A stretch of 64,000 bases of DNA from Albidovulum sp. (lineage in GTDB: Bacteria; Pseudomonadota; Alphaproteobacteria; Rhodobacterales; Rhodobacteraceae): NCBI GenBank assembly GCA_028823855.1, contig JAPPFL010000055.1, positions 62,001 to 126,000 of the forward strand, in the 5' to 3' direction. The notes beneath the pieces were generated by a model, which did no database searches, was not told the DNA's origin, and worked only from the letters and a program-made list of their open reading frames with translations. This document shows positions 36,170-44,969 of this stretch, piece after piece; the stretch's first letter is position 1, and every line of letters begins with the position of its first letter. The translations under genes were made by a program, and so were the position numbers.

Positions 36170-36770
36170 AGACGCGCAATACGTCGCGGACGCCGGTTAA
36201 CCTGGCAATTCGCTTGCTAGAACGCGAGGCGTGATACGCCGTCGCGTGAGACTTGTGCATATCCCCGGCTTGGCCGACATCGCGCAGGCCTGCCAAGTAC
36301 TCGGTTACCTGGAAAGCCCTGGGCGCGGCTCATGGCCCGAGCCTCCGGCCAGGCGCAGCACATGTCCGACAAGGCGCGAGACATAGAGGCCATCGACGAA
36401 CTTCCGAAGACTGGAAGGCTTGATGACGCCTTGATCAGGCAAGCGCAAGCGGCAGGCAGGGTGCCCCATGGTACGACCAACGCTGTTTGCGGAATCGGAT
36501 CTGTCGGCTACGACTGCGCGAAAGTCGGTCATTCACCTTTGCTGGCCATAGGATCGACGGTGCAAGACGTGTCTGTCCGCGACAAGCCGAACAAAATAGA
36601 ACGCCGCCTGTTCCGATTGCCATTGGACGATTCGCAGCGCCGTGTAGTCCTTGAGGAAATCGAGAAAGCGACAAAAATCGTGCCGAAGGCATGACGCGCG
36701 GGCATTCGCAATCCTTGATCGAACGCTTTCAAGCTTTCGAAAAGCGTGATGAGAACCTGGTGGATGGCTA
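36170..36770 (+). pseudogene. GntR/FadR-family regulator, decayed paralogue
   Basis: Pieces in several frames line up in order with the intact regulator at 46184-46954. They are SRTPVNLAIRLLERE (from 36184), then VIRRRVRLV...LADIAQACQVLGYLES, then ARASGQAQHMSDKA through LFRLPLDDSQRRVVLEEIEKA (open from 36332 to 36694), then GHSQSLIERFQAFEKRDENL. At least three frameshifts separate them, and the start of the winged helix is not recognisable. It stands divergent to the decayed dctP just as the intact pair does. The two modules are therefore duplicates, this one more decayed on the regulator side. Confidence 0.8.
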
Positions 36771-37517
36771 TTATCGCTATCGAATATCAATTGACCAAGA
36801 GTCGAGGAATCAAATTCCGGCCCGTCGAAAATCGATCGCAAAAAGCGCTATTTGCGAATAGGTTTCGCGACTTGCGCCCAACGCAGGTTCCGCTGCCGGA
36901 TATGCCTCGTCAAACATGCATATCCTCTCGGCTAACGCCGGCGTTATCGGTATTTTCACGGCGACAACCGCTCTGGCAGCCGAGTTTGTTCTAACGGAAT
37001 TCGGGAAATTATCGCCGCTGCCGGTAACAGCGAACTTCTAAATTCATCCCCGCTTCGTACGCTTCTCCGGCGCAGGGGCCATAGCCGTTCATCGCAATGC
37101 GGGAGCCATAGATGTAGAAATTTCCAATTCCAATTTGGTTCAGATCGATGCGTTTGCCAAAGACGGAATTGGCGCGGAAGATGTTCGCAAATGACCGGAG
37201 CGAAAATGCCGTGTCCGGGTGCGGGAGTGCCGAACCGGACGGACCGCATTGCACAACGCCCCTGAGGTAGAGAGCCTCGGTAAAGCTCAAGCGAACTCGC
37301 CGTGCGCGACGACCTGGCAAGGGTCCACGCGAAACCGTTCATTGCCGCCGAGTCCTTGAACGGGGATTTTGTTGGTCGCAAGGCTCAGTGTCGAAAGTGG
37401 AACGCCTCGATGCATGGCGATCTTCGGTATGGTTTTCCTTCAACGCACCGCTTGGACTCGGCGCGGATACCGGGCTTCGCAAGGAAATCGGTAAAACGCC
37501 CGCACAATTCGGCCGAG
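36771..37517. other. Gene-poor region between the GntR remnant and the OsmC-like gene
   Basis: About 750 bases. A minus-strand frame at 37009-37320 (about 100 residues, ending NLEVRCYRQRR) has a more protein-like composition (NIFRANSVFGKRIDLNQIGIG) but no start site or known family. I do not call it a gene. Confidence 0.4.
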
Positions 37518-38699
37518 TCATATGCGCGCGACTTTGAGCTTTGTTTTCAGGTCGGTTCGGCAGAAGGCATGCAAAAAACAGGTCTGCTCGGAGATATCCA
37601 GCATCTCCTGCGCGGTCTCGTCGCTTTCGCCCGTCTCCAGATAGACATGAGTTTCGATCGGGTCGGCCTCTCCGGCTTTGCCCGTGCCGCCGGATGCGCC
37701 GCCGAGGCTGAAATGTGTGTCCTGAACTATGCGGTAGTCGGGCAGATCAAGCTTCAGCATCGAGACGAAACGCCCGAATTGGGTCATGAAGCAGAATCCC
37801 GTCCCGGCGCTGATAAGCGTATTGGCGTCCGGTGCGCGGCCGTCCTCGGAAGAGAGGAATCGGAACGACGTGCCGTAGGGAGAATACTGCATCTGCTGGA
37901 TTTCCTTGATGCCATCCTCTCGCAGCACCGCAACTGCCCCGATGTTGAGCCGCCGGTCCTGTTCGTCGGAAAGCGACGAACCGCCCGACGCTGTGCCCTT
38001 GGCCACTTCCTTTTTCGGCGTTGCGCCGACGGGTTCCATGAGCGCCAGACCGATCGCCTCGGGAACCGATTTGGCGAAATGGTCGCCCGGATCGGGCAGC
38101 AGCGGCGCGTTCAGTTCGGCAACCTTGGCCGTTGGCAATTCCTGCCCGTTCTTTCCCAGCTTGAAAAGGCTTACGAGCCGCCCTCGCATTAGGCCGTTTA
38201 ACGGCGAAGCGAAAGTTGCGTTGATCAGGAATTCGTTGAGCGCCGCATCGTCCAGATTGCAGTCGATTTCGACCTCTAGTTCGATATTCTCGGCCCCGCC
38301 TTCCATGGTGCGTTTGGGCATCGATCCTTTCATCGTGTAATAGTTGTTCTGGATAAGCTTCAACTTGCGGATCTCGATGCCTTTGTTTTCGGCCAGGGCG
38401 AGGATTTCGTTCATGAAGCTCGCCGCCATGCCTGCGCTGAGAAAGGCCAAAGGGCAGGGAGCGGCGTCATGGCCGTTCAAATACGGGCCTTCGTCCGAAG
38501 CCAGTCGCCACGTGTCGCCTGTATTCGTAGACCGGATCAAGGCCTCTTTCTGAAATCCCGACAGCGAACGCACCCATGTGCGCAATGCGTCGCCCTTGCG
38601 GTTTTCGGGCGTATCGATGGTCACGTCATCTGCGTTGCTCACCTTAAAGAAGGCAGGTAGACCGCTGGTTCCAATGATGTCGTCTCCAAGTTTCGCCAA
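37518..38699 (-). CDS. OsmC-family protein with two OsmC-like halves
   Basis: A 393-residue cytosolic protein, about twice the length of a normal OsmC/Ohr peroxiredoxin. The first half has HDAAPCPLAFLSAGMAASFMNEI, the cysteine-bearing central helix of the family. The second half has LISAGTGFCFMTQFGRFVSMLKL followed by DISEQTCFLHAFCRTDLKTKLKV. Family members reduce organic peroxides through a cysteine pair, but in this longer group the function is not established. The start is TTG 38699, eight bases behind AGGAG. It lies 400 bases downstream of the TRAP/GST/ALDH/SDR operon on the same strand and may take part in the same thiol chemistry (inference). Confidence 0.75.
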   Translation of the reverse strand: MAKLGDDIIGTSGLPAFFKVSNADDVTIDTPENRKGDALRTWVRSLSGFQKEALIRSTNTGDTWRLASDEGPYLNGHDAAPCPLAFLSAGMAASFMNEILALAENKGIEIRKLKLIQNNYYTMKGSMPKRTMEGGAENIELEVEIDCNLDDAALNEFLINATFASPLNGLMRGRLVSLFKLGKNGQELPTAKVAELNAPLLPDPGDHFAKSVPEAIGLALMEPVGATPKKEVAKGTASGGSSLSDEQDRRLNIGAVAVLREDGIKEIQQMQYSPYGTSFRFLSSEDGRAPDANTLISAGTGFCFMTQFGRFVSMLKLDLPDYRIVQDTHFSLGGASGGTGKAGEADPIETHVYLETGESDETAQEMLDISEQTCFLHAFCRTDLKTKLKVARI

Positions 38700-39100
38700 T
38701 TCAGCTTCTCCTATCGATTTTCAGTTTTCCGAGGCAACCTAGCATTCCGGACGCTAGGCAAGTTTCCTCAAACTCGTGAAGTTTTACGGTATCGGGCCGG
38801 GCTGCCGAGGTTCGCTCGATCCCGGGCGATTCATTCATGCATGCTCCGGGCTTGGCGGCCATCCGGCCGCCGTCCTAAAAGGTTCAACCGACCCGTCGAG
38901 GAACTAGAATGGCTCGGGATGGAATTGGCGCATGGGACGTCCCGGCCTGGAATTGGCATTACCGATGTCCTCCTCCAGCGTTGACTGGCCGCCCGTGTCG
39001 GTGCAGATGCATTCACCGACTCATGATCCGCCGACCGGCCGTAGCCCTGGCCACCGCAAGGGTGCGAAAACAACAGCTTCCGGACACGTTTCGGCAGTTG
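38700..39100. other. Intergenic region between SDR and OsmC-like gene
   Basis: 400 bases with no recognised gene. It may hold a separate promoter for the OsmC-like gene; none is obvious. Confidence 0.4.
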
Positions 39101-39856
39101 TCAGAGGTTGTATTTTCCGCCGTCGACATTGACCGTCTGGCCGGTGACGAAGTCGCTGTCGGACGATGCGAGATAGATGAGCGTGCCCAGCAGGTCCGCG
39201 GGCAGCATTTCGCGCTTGATCGAGCGCGAGGCAATGGTGGGACCGCGGGCCATGTCGAATCCGTTGTTGGCTTTTACGCCCTCGCTTTCGGTTAGGCCGG
39301 GCGCGATGGCGTTGATCTGGATGTTCTTGTCGCCCAATTCGCGCGCGTGGCAGCGAGTCAGCGCAATGACCGCTCCCTTGGAAGCGGTGTAGTGCGACAG
39401 TCCCGGAGGTCCGTAGTAGAATGTGCCGGACGCGATGTTGACGACCTTGCCGCCGCCGGCCTGGATCATGGTCGGCACGATCGCGCGCATTACCTGATGA
39501 ACGCCGCGCGTATTCACGCGCATGATCAGATCGAATTCATCGTCATCGATTTCAAAGAAGGGCTTCGGTTTGATCGTGGCGAATATCGAAGCGTTGTTGA
39601 CCATGATATCGAGTCCGCCCAAAGCGTTTTTTGCCGTGTCGACCATCTCCGCGAGATCGCTATTCGAGGTTACATCAACCTTTTGGCCCAAGGCTGTTCC
39701 GCCGGCGTCGGCAATCGCCTTCACCGCGTCGGCGGTGTCCTGCACGTCCGTCACCAGCACTTTGGCCCCTTCGTCGGCCATCGCTTTGGCCATTAACGCT
39801 CCGATGCCTTGCGCGGCCCCGGTAATGACAGCTGTTTTTCCTTCAAGGCGCCCCAT
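39101..39856 (-). CDS. Short-chain dehydrogenase/reductase (classical SDR)
   Basis: A 251-residue NAD(P)-dependent oxidoreductase. The cofactor motif TGAAQGIGALMAKA is at about 12-25, followed by NNAS (D-I-M-V-N-N-A-S) and the catalytic set with NIASGTF, Tyr in LSHYTASKGAV (Y-x-x-x-K), and the C-terminal FVTGQTVNVDGG. The ATG is preceded by GGAGGAG. It follows the GST gene by 15 bases in the TRAP operon. The probable role is oxidation of an alcohol group in the transported compound or its intermediate. Substrate not known. Confidence 0.92.
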   Translation of the reverse strand: MGRLEGKTAVITGAAQGIGALMAKAMADEGAKVLVTDVQDTADAVKAIADAGGTALGQKVDVTSNSDLAEMVDTAKNALGGLDIMVNNASIFATIKPKPFFEIDDDEFDLIMRVNTRGVHQVMRAIVPTMIQAGGGKVVNIASGTFYYGPPGLSHYTASKGAVIALTRCHARELGDKNIQINAIAPGLTESEGVKANNGFDMARGPTIASRSIKREMLPADLLGTLIYLASSDSDFVTGQTVNVDGGKYNL

Positions 39857-39871
39857 TGGCTCCTCCTTTGT

Positions 39872-40693
39872 TCAGTTTTCGATTTCGAGGATTTTAGCGA
39901 CCTCGGGCCAGCTCCTGGCGCCGTTTTCTCGAAGGTCGCCGGCTAGGTCTTCGGGTACCCAGTCGATCAGGCTTTTCTTGAAACCGGGGCGCGCTTCAAT
40001 TCGCGCGAACCACTTTTCTACATTGGGTAGCCGCCCCCATTCCCACATGCCGCGCATCGACATCATGGCGAGTCGGTTGACGTAGGGCGACATGGCGATG
40101 TCGGCGATAGAGAACTTGTCGCCCACGAGCCAGACATTGCCTCCGTTCAATGCGTCCTCCATCTTGCGGAGATAGGTATCGTAAAGTTTGACCTTTTCTT
40201 CAACTCCCGGGGCCTCGAACCCGTAGCGGGTAAAGGCGTCCTTTTGGCTCTTCCAGTCCGAAGTAACAGACATTGGCGGGGTCGATGCGAGAAATTCCTT
40301 CACGCCTTCCGGTCCAATGTTCTTTAGAACCGTGTGCCGGTGCGAGCAGACAAAGGTGACGGCGCCGCAGGCCGGATGAAGGTCCTCGTCTACTGCTTTG
40401 GTCCAATACCTGGCCTGCGCGCGTTCCCAGGGGTCGGCGGGATGAACGGCGGTTTCGGGTGCGATCTGGTCGAGGTATTCGATGATGACCGTGCTGTCGG
40501 GAATAACGAGATCGTCGTGAACCAGCGTCGGAACCACGCCTTTAGGGTTCAGCTTAAGATATTCCGGATCGAATTGCTCGCCCTTCAGGATGTCAATATA
40601 GACGCCATCCCAGTTTTGCCCTTTCTCGTCCATCGCAAACCGTACTTTGGCGGCGCATACGGAGGAGCCGTGGTGATAAAGCGTAAATGTCAT
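39872..40693 (-). CDS. Glutathione S-transferase family protein 1
   Basis: A 273-residue protein with an N-terminal thioredoxin-like GST domain (TLYHHGSSVCAAKVRFAMDEKG, then NPKGVVPTLVHDD and the glutathione-binding DSTVIIEYLD) and an all-helical C-terminal domain (WLVGDKFSIADIAMSPYVNRLAMM). The ATG overlaps the aldehyde dehydrogenase stop (ATGA), which fixes the start; an upstream extension lies inside that gene. Two different GSTs in one catabolic operon suggest a glutathione-dependent cleavage or isomerisation step. Confidence 0.9.
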   Translation of the reverse strand: MTFTLYHHGSSVCAAKVRFAMDEKGQNWDGVYIDILKGEQFDPEYLKLNPKGVVPTLVHDDLVIPDSTVIIEYLDQIAPETAVHPADPWERAQARYWTKAVDEDLHPACGAVTFVCSHRHTVLKNIGPEGVKEFLASTPPMSVTSDWKSQKDAFTRYGFEAPGVEEKVKLYDTYLRKMEDALNGGNVWLVGDKFSIADIAMSPYVNRLAMMSMRGMWEWGRLPNVEKWFARIEARPGFKKSLIDWVPEDLAGDLRENGARSWPEVAKILEIEN

Positions 40694-42129
40694 AGCTGCA
40701 CCGTTACCCACTTGAGTTCGGTCATGGCTTCCATATCTGCGTCCGTTCCTTCGCGGCCGACGCCGCTTTCGCCGTTGCCGCCGAAAGGCACGTGCGCTTC
40801 GTCGTGAATCGTAGGGCCGTTGATGTGGCACATTCCGGCGCCGATGTTCCGGGCGAAGTGAAAGGCCTTGTCGATGTCTTTGGTGAAAATCGCGGAAGAC
40901 AGTCCATATTCGGTGTCGTTGGCCTTTTCCAGCCCTTCCTCGTAGCTGTCAATCGGATAGATCGACGTGACCGGTCCGAAGGTTTCGGTCTTGCAGACGG
41001 TCATTTCCTCGGTGACGCCGGTCAGTAGCGTCGGCTGGCAGCGGTTGCCGTCCCATTCCCCGCCTGCGACCAAGGTTGCGCCTTTGCCGACGGCATCGGC
41101 GATGTGATGTTTGACCCTAGTGCGCTGCCTGTCCGAGATGATCGGAGCAATGACCGTGTCCGGGTCGCGCAGATCTCCCATCCCGATCCTTGAGGCGACC
41201 ATGGCGAACCGCTTGACGAATTCGTCGTAGAGCGGGCGTTCGACGTAGAAGCGGCTGGACCCGATACAGGCCTGGCCCGCGAACATGAAGATCGACCGCG
41301 CGGCCAGCGGCACGACCTGATCGAGGTCGGCATCTGCCAGAATTACGGTCGGGCTCTTCCCGCCCAGCTCCAGCGTATTGGGCGTTTTGTTCCTTGCGCA
41401 GACCTCGTTGATATGCTGGCCGACCACCGTGGATCCCGTGAAGGCGACGAAATCGACGTCCTTATGTCCGGTCAGATCATCGCCGATCTCGCGCCCATAG
41501 CCGGATACGACATTGTAGGATCCGGCGGGAAACCCGGCCTCGGCAACAATCCCGGCAAATAGCACGGTAAGATGCGGCGCCATCTCCGAGGGCAGGTGCG
41601 CGACCGTATTTCCGACCGCCAATGCATTGGCGGCAAGCCGCGTAGTTTTTATAAGCGGCACGTTGAAGGGAGTGATTATCGCCACGACGCCCAAGGGCTC
41701 GCGAATCGACATCGAGAATTTGCCCGGCGCGTCGGAAGGGATCGTTTCGCCGCGCACGTTTCGGCACATTCCGGCCGCCGCGCGGACCATGGTCAGGCCC
41801 TTTTCGAACTCGAACATCGCCTTTTGTATCGGCGAACCTATTTCATCGATCAGGCAGTCGATCAGCTCGGACTTCCGTCCCTCCATTATCTCTGCAGCTC
41901 GCAGCAGCCAGCGCTCGCGGTCCTTGGGAAGAGTTTCCCTGTATTCAGGAAACGCGGATTTAGCGGCGGCCACGGCATTGCGCATGTCGCCGCTCGTTCC
42001 CTTGGCCGCGCGGGCGTATAGGCTGTCGTCAAGCGGATTCAGCACGTCGAATGCGGCGCCGTCTTCGGCATCGACCCATCTTCCGCCGATGAAATGCTGT
42101 AGAGTCTTGATTTCGGTATTACTATCCAT
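40690..42129 (-). CDS. NAD(P)-dependent aldehyde dehydrogenase
   Basis: A 479-residue ALDH-superfamily enzyme oxidising an aldehyde to the acid. Motifs are VVAIITPFNVPLIKTTR (coenzyme site), FTGSTVVGQHI, the general base Glu in NTLELGGKSP, the nucleophile Cys in FAGQACIGSSR and the late ETFGPVTSIYPI. Length and motif spacing match benzaldehyde/vanillin or glycolaldehyde type enzymes, but the exact substrate is open. It lies 19 bases after dctM and is translationally coupled to the following GST. Confidence 0.93.
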   Translation of the reverse strand: MDSNTEIKTLQHFIGGRWVDAEDGAAFDVLNPLDDSLYARAAKGTSGDMRNAVAAAKSAFPEYRETLPKDRERWLLRAAEIMEGRKSELIDCLIDEIGSPIQKAMFEFEKGLTMVRAAAGMCRNVRGETIPSDAPGKFSMSIREPLGVVAIITPFNVPLIKTTRLAANALAVGNTVAHLPSEMAPHLTVLFAGIVAEAGFPAGSYNVVSGYGREIGDDLTGHKDVDFVAFTGSTVVGQHINEVCARNKTPNTLELGGKSPTVILADADLDQVVPLAARSIFMFAGQACIGSSRFYVERPLYDEFVKRFAMVASRIGMGDLRDPDTVIAPIISDRQRTRVKHHIADAVGKGATLVAGGEWDGNRCQPTLLTGVTEEMTVCKTETFGPVTSIYPIDSYEEGLEKANDTEYGLSSAIFTKDIDKAFHFARNIGAGMCHINGPTIHDEAHVPFGGNGESGVGREGTDADMEAMTELKWVTVQL

Positions 42130-42148
42130 GGGACGGCTCCTGTTGCTG

Positions 42149-43510
42149 CTATCCGCCGACGATCGTTTGCGGCAGGAAAAGCGCTATTTGCGGGAAAAGG
42201 ACGAGAAGGCCGATCATCGCGGCCATGGCGAACCAGAAGGGCCAAATGCCGCGGAAGATCTGGCCCATCGGAACATCCGGCGCGATGGATTTTACGATAA
42301 AGACATTGATGCCGACAGGCGGGCTGATCATGCCCATTTCCAGCACTATCACCACGATGATGCCGAACCAGATCAGGTCCCAGTTGAGCCCGATCGCGAT
42401 CGGGATCACGACCGGGATCGTAAGTACGAGCATCGCCAGGGACTCGAGGAACATGCCGAGCAGCATGTAGGCGAGGATGATGACCAGCAGCACGCCGACA
42501 TCGCCGATCGGGAGAGACGTTAGAATTGTCACCAGTTGCGCCGGCAATTCCGTCAGCGACATGAACGGGATGAATACGAACGCGCCGATTATGATTAGAA
42601 AAACGGTCGCCGTGGCATTCATCGTCTGCAGGATGACGGTTCGCGCCGCTTCCAGCGACAGCGACCGGCGCCAGGCCGCGACGACAAAGGTCAGGAAAGC
42701 GCCGACCGACGAGGCCTCGACCGGCGTAAAGAACCCGGTATACATCCCGCCGATCGTAATCAGGACTACGCCGAGAATGGGAACGGCGCGCCAGAGCGCG
42801 GCCAATCGCTCCTTGCGTCCGGAACGTTCTCCTCGCGGACCCGCCTCGGGGTTTCGCGCGACGACGATGTAGATCGCTCCGATAAAGAGAAGCGTCAGGA
42901 TGATGCCCGGGAATACTCCCGCCATGAAGAGCCGCCCGATCGACTGCTCGGTCAGCACTGCATAGATGATCATGCCGCCCGATGGCGGGATCAGAAAGCC
43001 GAGCGTGCCGCCTGCGGCCACGGACCCCGTCGCCAGCCTATCGGAATACTTGTACCGCTTCATTTCCGGCAGCGCGACGCGGCCCATGGTGACGGCGGAT
43101 GCGAGCGACGAGCCGGAGAGCGCCGCGAAGCCCGCGCAGGCTGCGATGGTGGCGGAAGCCAATCCGCCTCGCAGATGCCCCATCCAGCGGTAGGCGGCGG
43201 CGAAAAGGTGGTTCGACATGCCTGAAACGCCCGCCAGATTGCCCATCAGCACGAACATCGGGATCACGAGCAAATTGAAGTTCGAGGCGGCCTCGAAGGA
43301 TTCGCCGGCAAGGTTCGAATAGGCGATCTTCCAGCCGCGCGCCCAAGCCTGATCCGAGGCCATTCCGACGCCGATGAACTTGTTGGCGTTGGCGACCGCT
43401 GTGCCGAGAAAACCCACGCCTAGCATCGATAGCGCAACAGGCATTCGCAGGGCCAGCAAGGCGAATAGCGAGAGCAGCCCCAGGAGTCCAAGGAGCGTCA
43501 TGCTGATCAT
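42149..43510 (-). CDS. dctM: TRAP transporter large permease DctM
   Basis: A 453-residue inner-membrane protein with about 12 hydrophobic helices. It is the ion-coupled translocating subunit of a TRAP importer. Typical segments are FVLMGNLAGVSGM, FAALSGSSLASAVTMG, GGTLGFLIPPSGGMIIYAVLTEQSIG and the final GLNWDLIWFGI. Its ATG overlaps the dctQ stop (ATGA). TRAP systems take up carboxylates, sulfonates and related anions, using the sodium or proton gradient. Confidence 0.93.
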   Translation of the reverse strand: MISMTLLGLLGLLSLFALLALRMPVALSMLGVGFLGTAVANANKFIGVGMASDQAWARGWKIAYSNLAGESFEAASNFNLLVIPMFVLMGNLAGVSGMSNHLFAAAYRWMGHLRGGLASATIAACAGFAALSGSSLASAVTMGRVALPEMKRYKYSDRLATGSVAAGGTLGFLIPPSGGMIIYAVLTEQSIGRLFMAGVFPGIILTLLFIGAIYIVVARNPEAGPRGERSGRKERLAALWRAVPILGVVLITIGGMYTGFFTPVEASSVGAFLTFVVAAWRRSLSLEAARTVILQTMNATATVFLIIIGAFVFIPFMSLTELPAQLVTILTSLPIGDVGVLLVIILAYMLLGMFLESLAMLVLTIPVVIPIAIGLNWDLIWFGIIVVIVLEMGMISPPVGINVFIVKSIAPDVPMGQIFRGIWPFWFAMAAMIGLLVLFPQIALFLPQTIVGG

Positions 43511-44067
43511 AGCGATTCACCGCCGACCTTAAGCGACACGACCTTGCCGAAGCGCAGAAGCTGCCAGATATCGAGAGCGAGAACCGAGGCGTAGAGCGCT
43601 GCGGAAATAGCGAGCAGATAGTAGAACGGCTCGAATGAAATCAGCAACTGCTGCGTGGTTTCGCCGAAGCGAACCGCGCTTTGCCCTGAATGCCAGAGTC
43701 TCCACGCCATGACGAAAAGAAGAGCTGCGCCAAGCGACTTAACGAAGATCATCGACCATTTTGCGAATCCGGCCGACATGTGGGGCTTGAGGACCTCGAT
43801 TTCGATATGAGCTCCAGTCCGCGCGCCGAGCGAGACCGACAGCGCGACGATCACTACCAGTGCCAGTATCAGCAGGTCTTCCGCGCCGACGATGGGGGAG
43901 TTCAGGGCTTTGCGCATGATCAGCACATTCCAGACTGAAAAGCCCGTCATGAAGATCAGCACTGAACCTCCAAAAATCAAAGAAATCCAGGTTAGTAGAG
44001 AGTCGAGCCAAGAAAGAAAGAGCGGCGGACTACCTTGGGTCTTATCGCTGTTCGGTTCGTTTGGCAC
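43507..44067 (-). CDS. dctQ: TRAP transporter small permease DctQ
   Basis: A 186-residue protein with four hydrophobic helices, including ISLIFGGSVLIFMTGFSVWNVLIMRK and the conserved SLGARTGAHIEIEVL. GTG 44067, 26 bases after the GST stop, is chosen. Upstream in-frame text up to 44280 lies within the GST gene. Works with dctM and the binding protein. Confidence 0.88.
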   Translation of the reverse strand: MPNEPNSDKTQGSPPLFLSWLDSLLTWISLIFGGSVLIFMTGFSVWNVLIMRKALNSPIVGAEDLLILALVVIVALSVSLGARTGAHIEIEVLKPHMSAGFAKWSMIFVKSLGAALLFVMAWRLWHSGQSAVRFGETTQQLLISFEPFYYLLAISAALYASVLALDIWQLLRFGKVVSLKVGGESL

Positions 44068-44093
44068 TTGGCGATTTCTTCGCAACCGGCAAT

Positions 44094-44858
44094 TCAGACT
44101 TTCGAAAAATCCGGGCACCACTTGAGGATGCCTTCTTTGTAGCTCTCTTTGCTCCCGAGAGCCCCGGCCCAGCGTAAAATATTCGGATATCGCTCGAACG
44201 GGTAGCCGCAGCCGATGAGCACGAAGTGCAGGGGCAGCCAGGAAATATCGGCCAGAGTGAACCGATCGCCCATGATGCAATCCCGGTCCTCAAGCGCGTT
44301 TTCGAGCTTGGCGAAGCACTCCTCAAGAATCCCTAGCGCCTTGGCGACGTCTTCTTCGCCGAAGGCGCTCTTGCCGGCGTGTTTCGAGTGAAACTTTTTC
44401 AGCTCTTCGTTCTGCTGCAGCTCGTCGTACTTTTTCTGTTCTTCGGCGGTCTTCTTCACCTTCTTCTGAATCATGGTCGCGTAGACATACGGCTTTACCG
44501 CCGGCACATGGATCGATGCCGCCAGCCGCAGCCATTCAAGCATCTCTTCTTCGCTGCCAACGGCTCGCAGGGGGGGGTCAGGGTAGGCTTCGTCGAGGTA
44601 AGCGATGATGTCGTTGGACTCGATATGGACCACGCCGTCGTCGATCAATGTCGGCACCAATCCATTCGGATTGATGCCGAAATATTCATCTGAAATATTT
44701 TCTTTCTTTTTAAGGTCGAGGTGATGGCTGGTCCAGGGAAGTCCCTTTTCAACAAGAGTCATGCGAACGCGCATCGAGCAGTTTGAGATGTGCCCGTGGT
44801 AAAGGTGGATTCCCTCGAGTTTCTCCACAGATTTGTTGGTCGGGACGATAACTGCCAT
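44094..44858 (-). CDS. Glutathione S-transferase family protein 2
   Basis: A 254-residue protein. The N-terminal thioredoxin-like domain (IHLYHGHISNCSMRVRMTLVEKG, NPNGLVPTLIDDG, ESNDIIAYLDEAYPD) is followed by a helical C-terminal domain with a charged insert (KKVKKTAEEQKKYDELQQNEELKKF) and DRFTLADISWLPLHF. A run of eight G (44570-44577, plus strand) encodes the Pro-Pro after YPD, so this gene could suffer frame slippage. It lies between dctP and dctQ, so it is clearly part of the transport/catabolic operon. Confidence 0.9.
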   Translation of the reverse strand: MAVIVPTNKSVEKLEGIHLYHGHISNCSMRVRMTLVEKGLPWTSHHLDLKKKENISDEYFGINPNGLVPTLIDDGVVHIESNDIIAYLDEAYPDPPLRAVGSEEEMLEWLRLAASIHVPAVKPYVYATMIQKKVKKTAEEQKKYDELQQNEELKKFHSKHAGKSAFGEEDVAKALGILEECFAKLENALEDRDCIMGDRFTLADISWLPLHFVLIGCGYPFERYPNILRWAGALGSKESYKEGILKWCPDFSKV

Positions 44859-44969
44859 GAAATGGGTCTCCGTAGATCTTGCCTCTCAGGCACTGATGAT
44901 CGCGCCCCGGTCGAGCGCGGGTTTCCTAGCCCGGATTGAATGTCCGGATCGCGTTCGAATTGCCGCGAC

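Noticed and set aside
37302-38192. 296-residue plus-strand open frame
   Set aside because: Shadow of the OsmC-like gene on the minus strand; no motifs or ribosome site.
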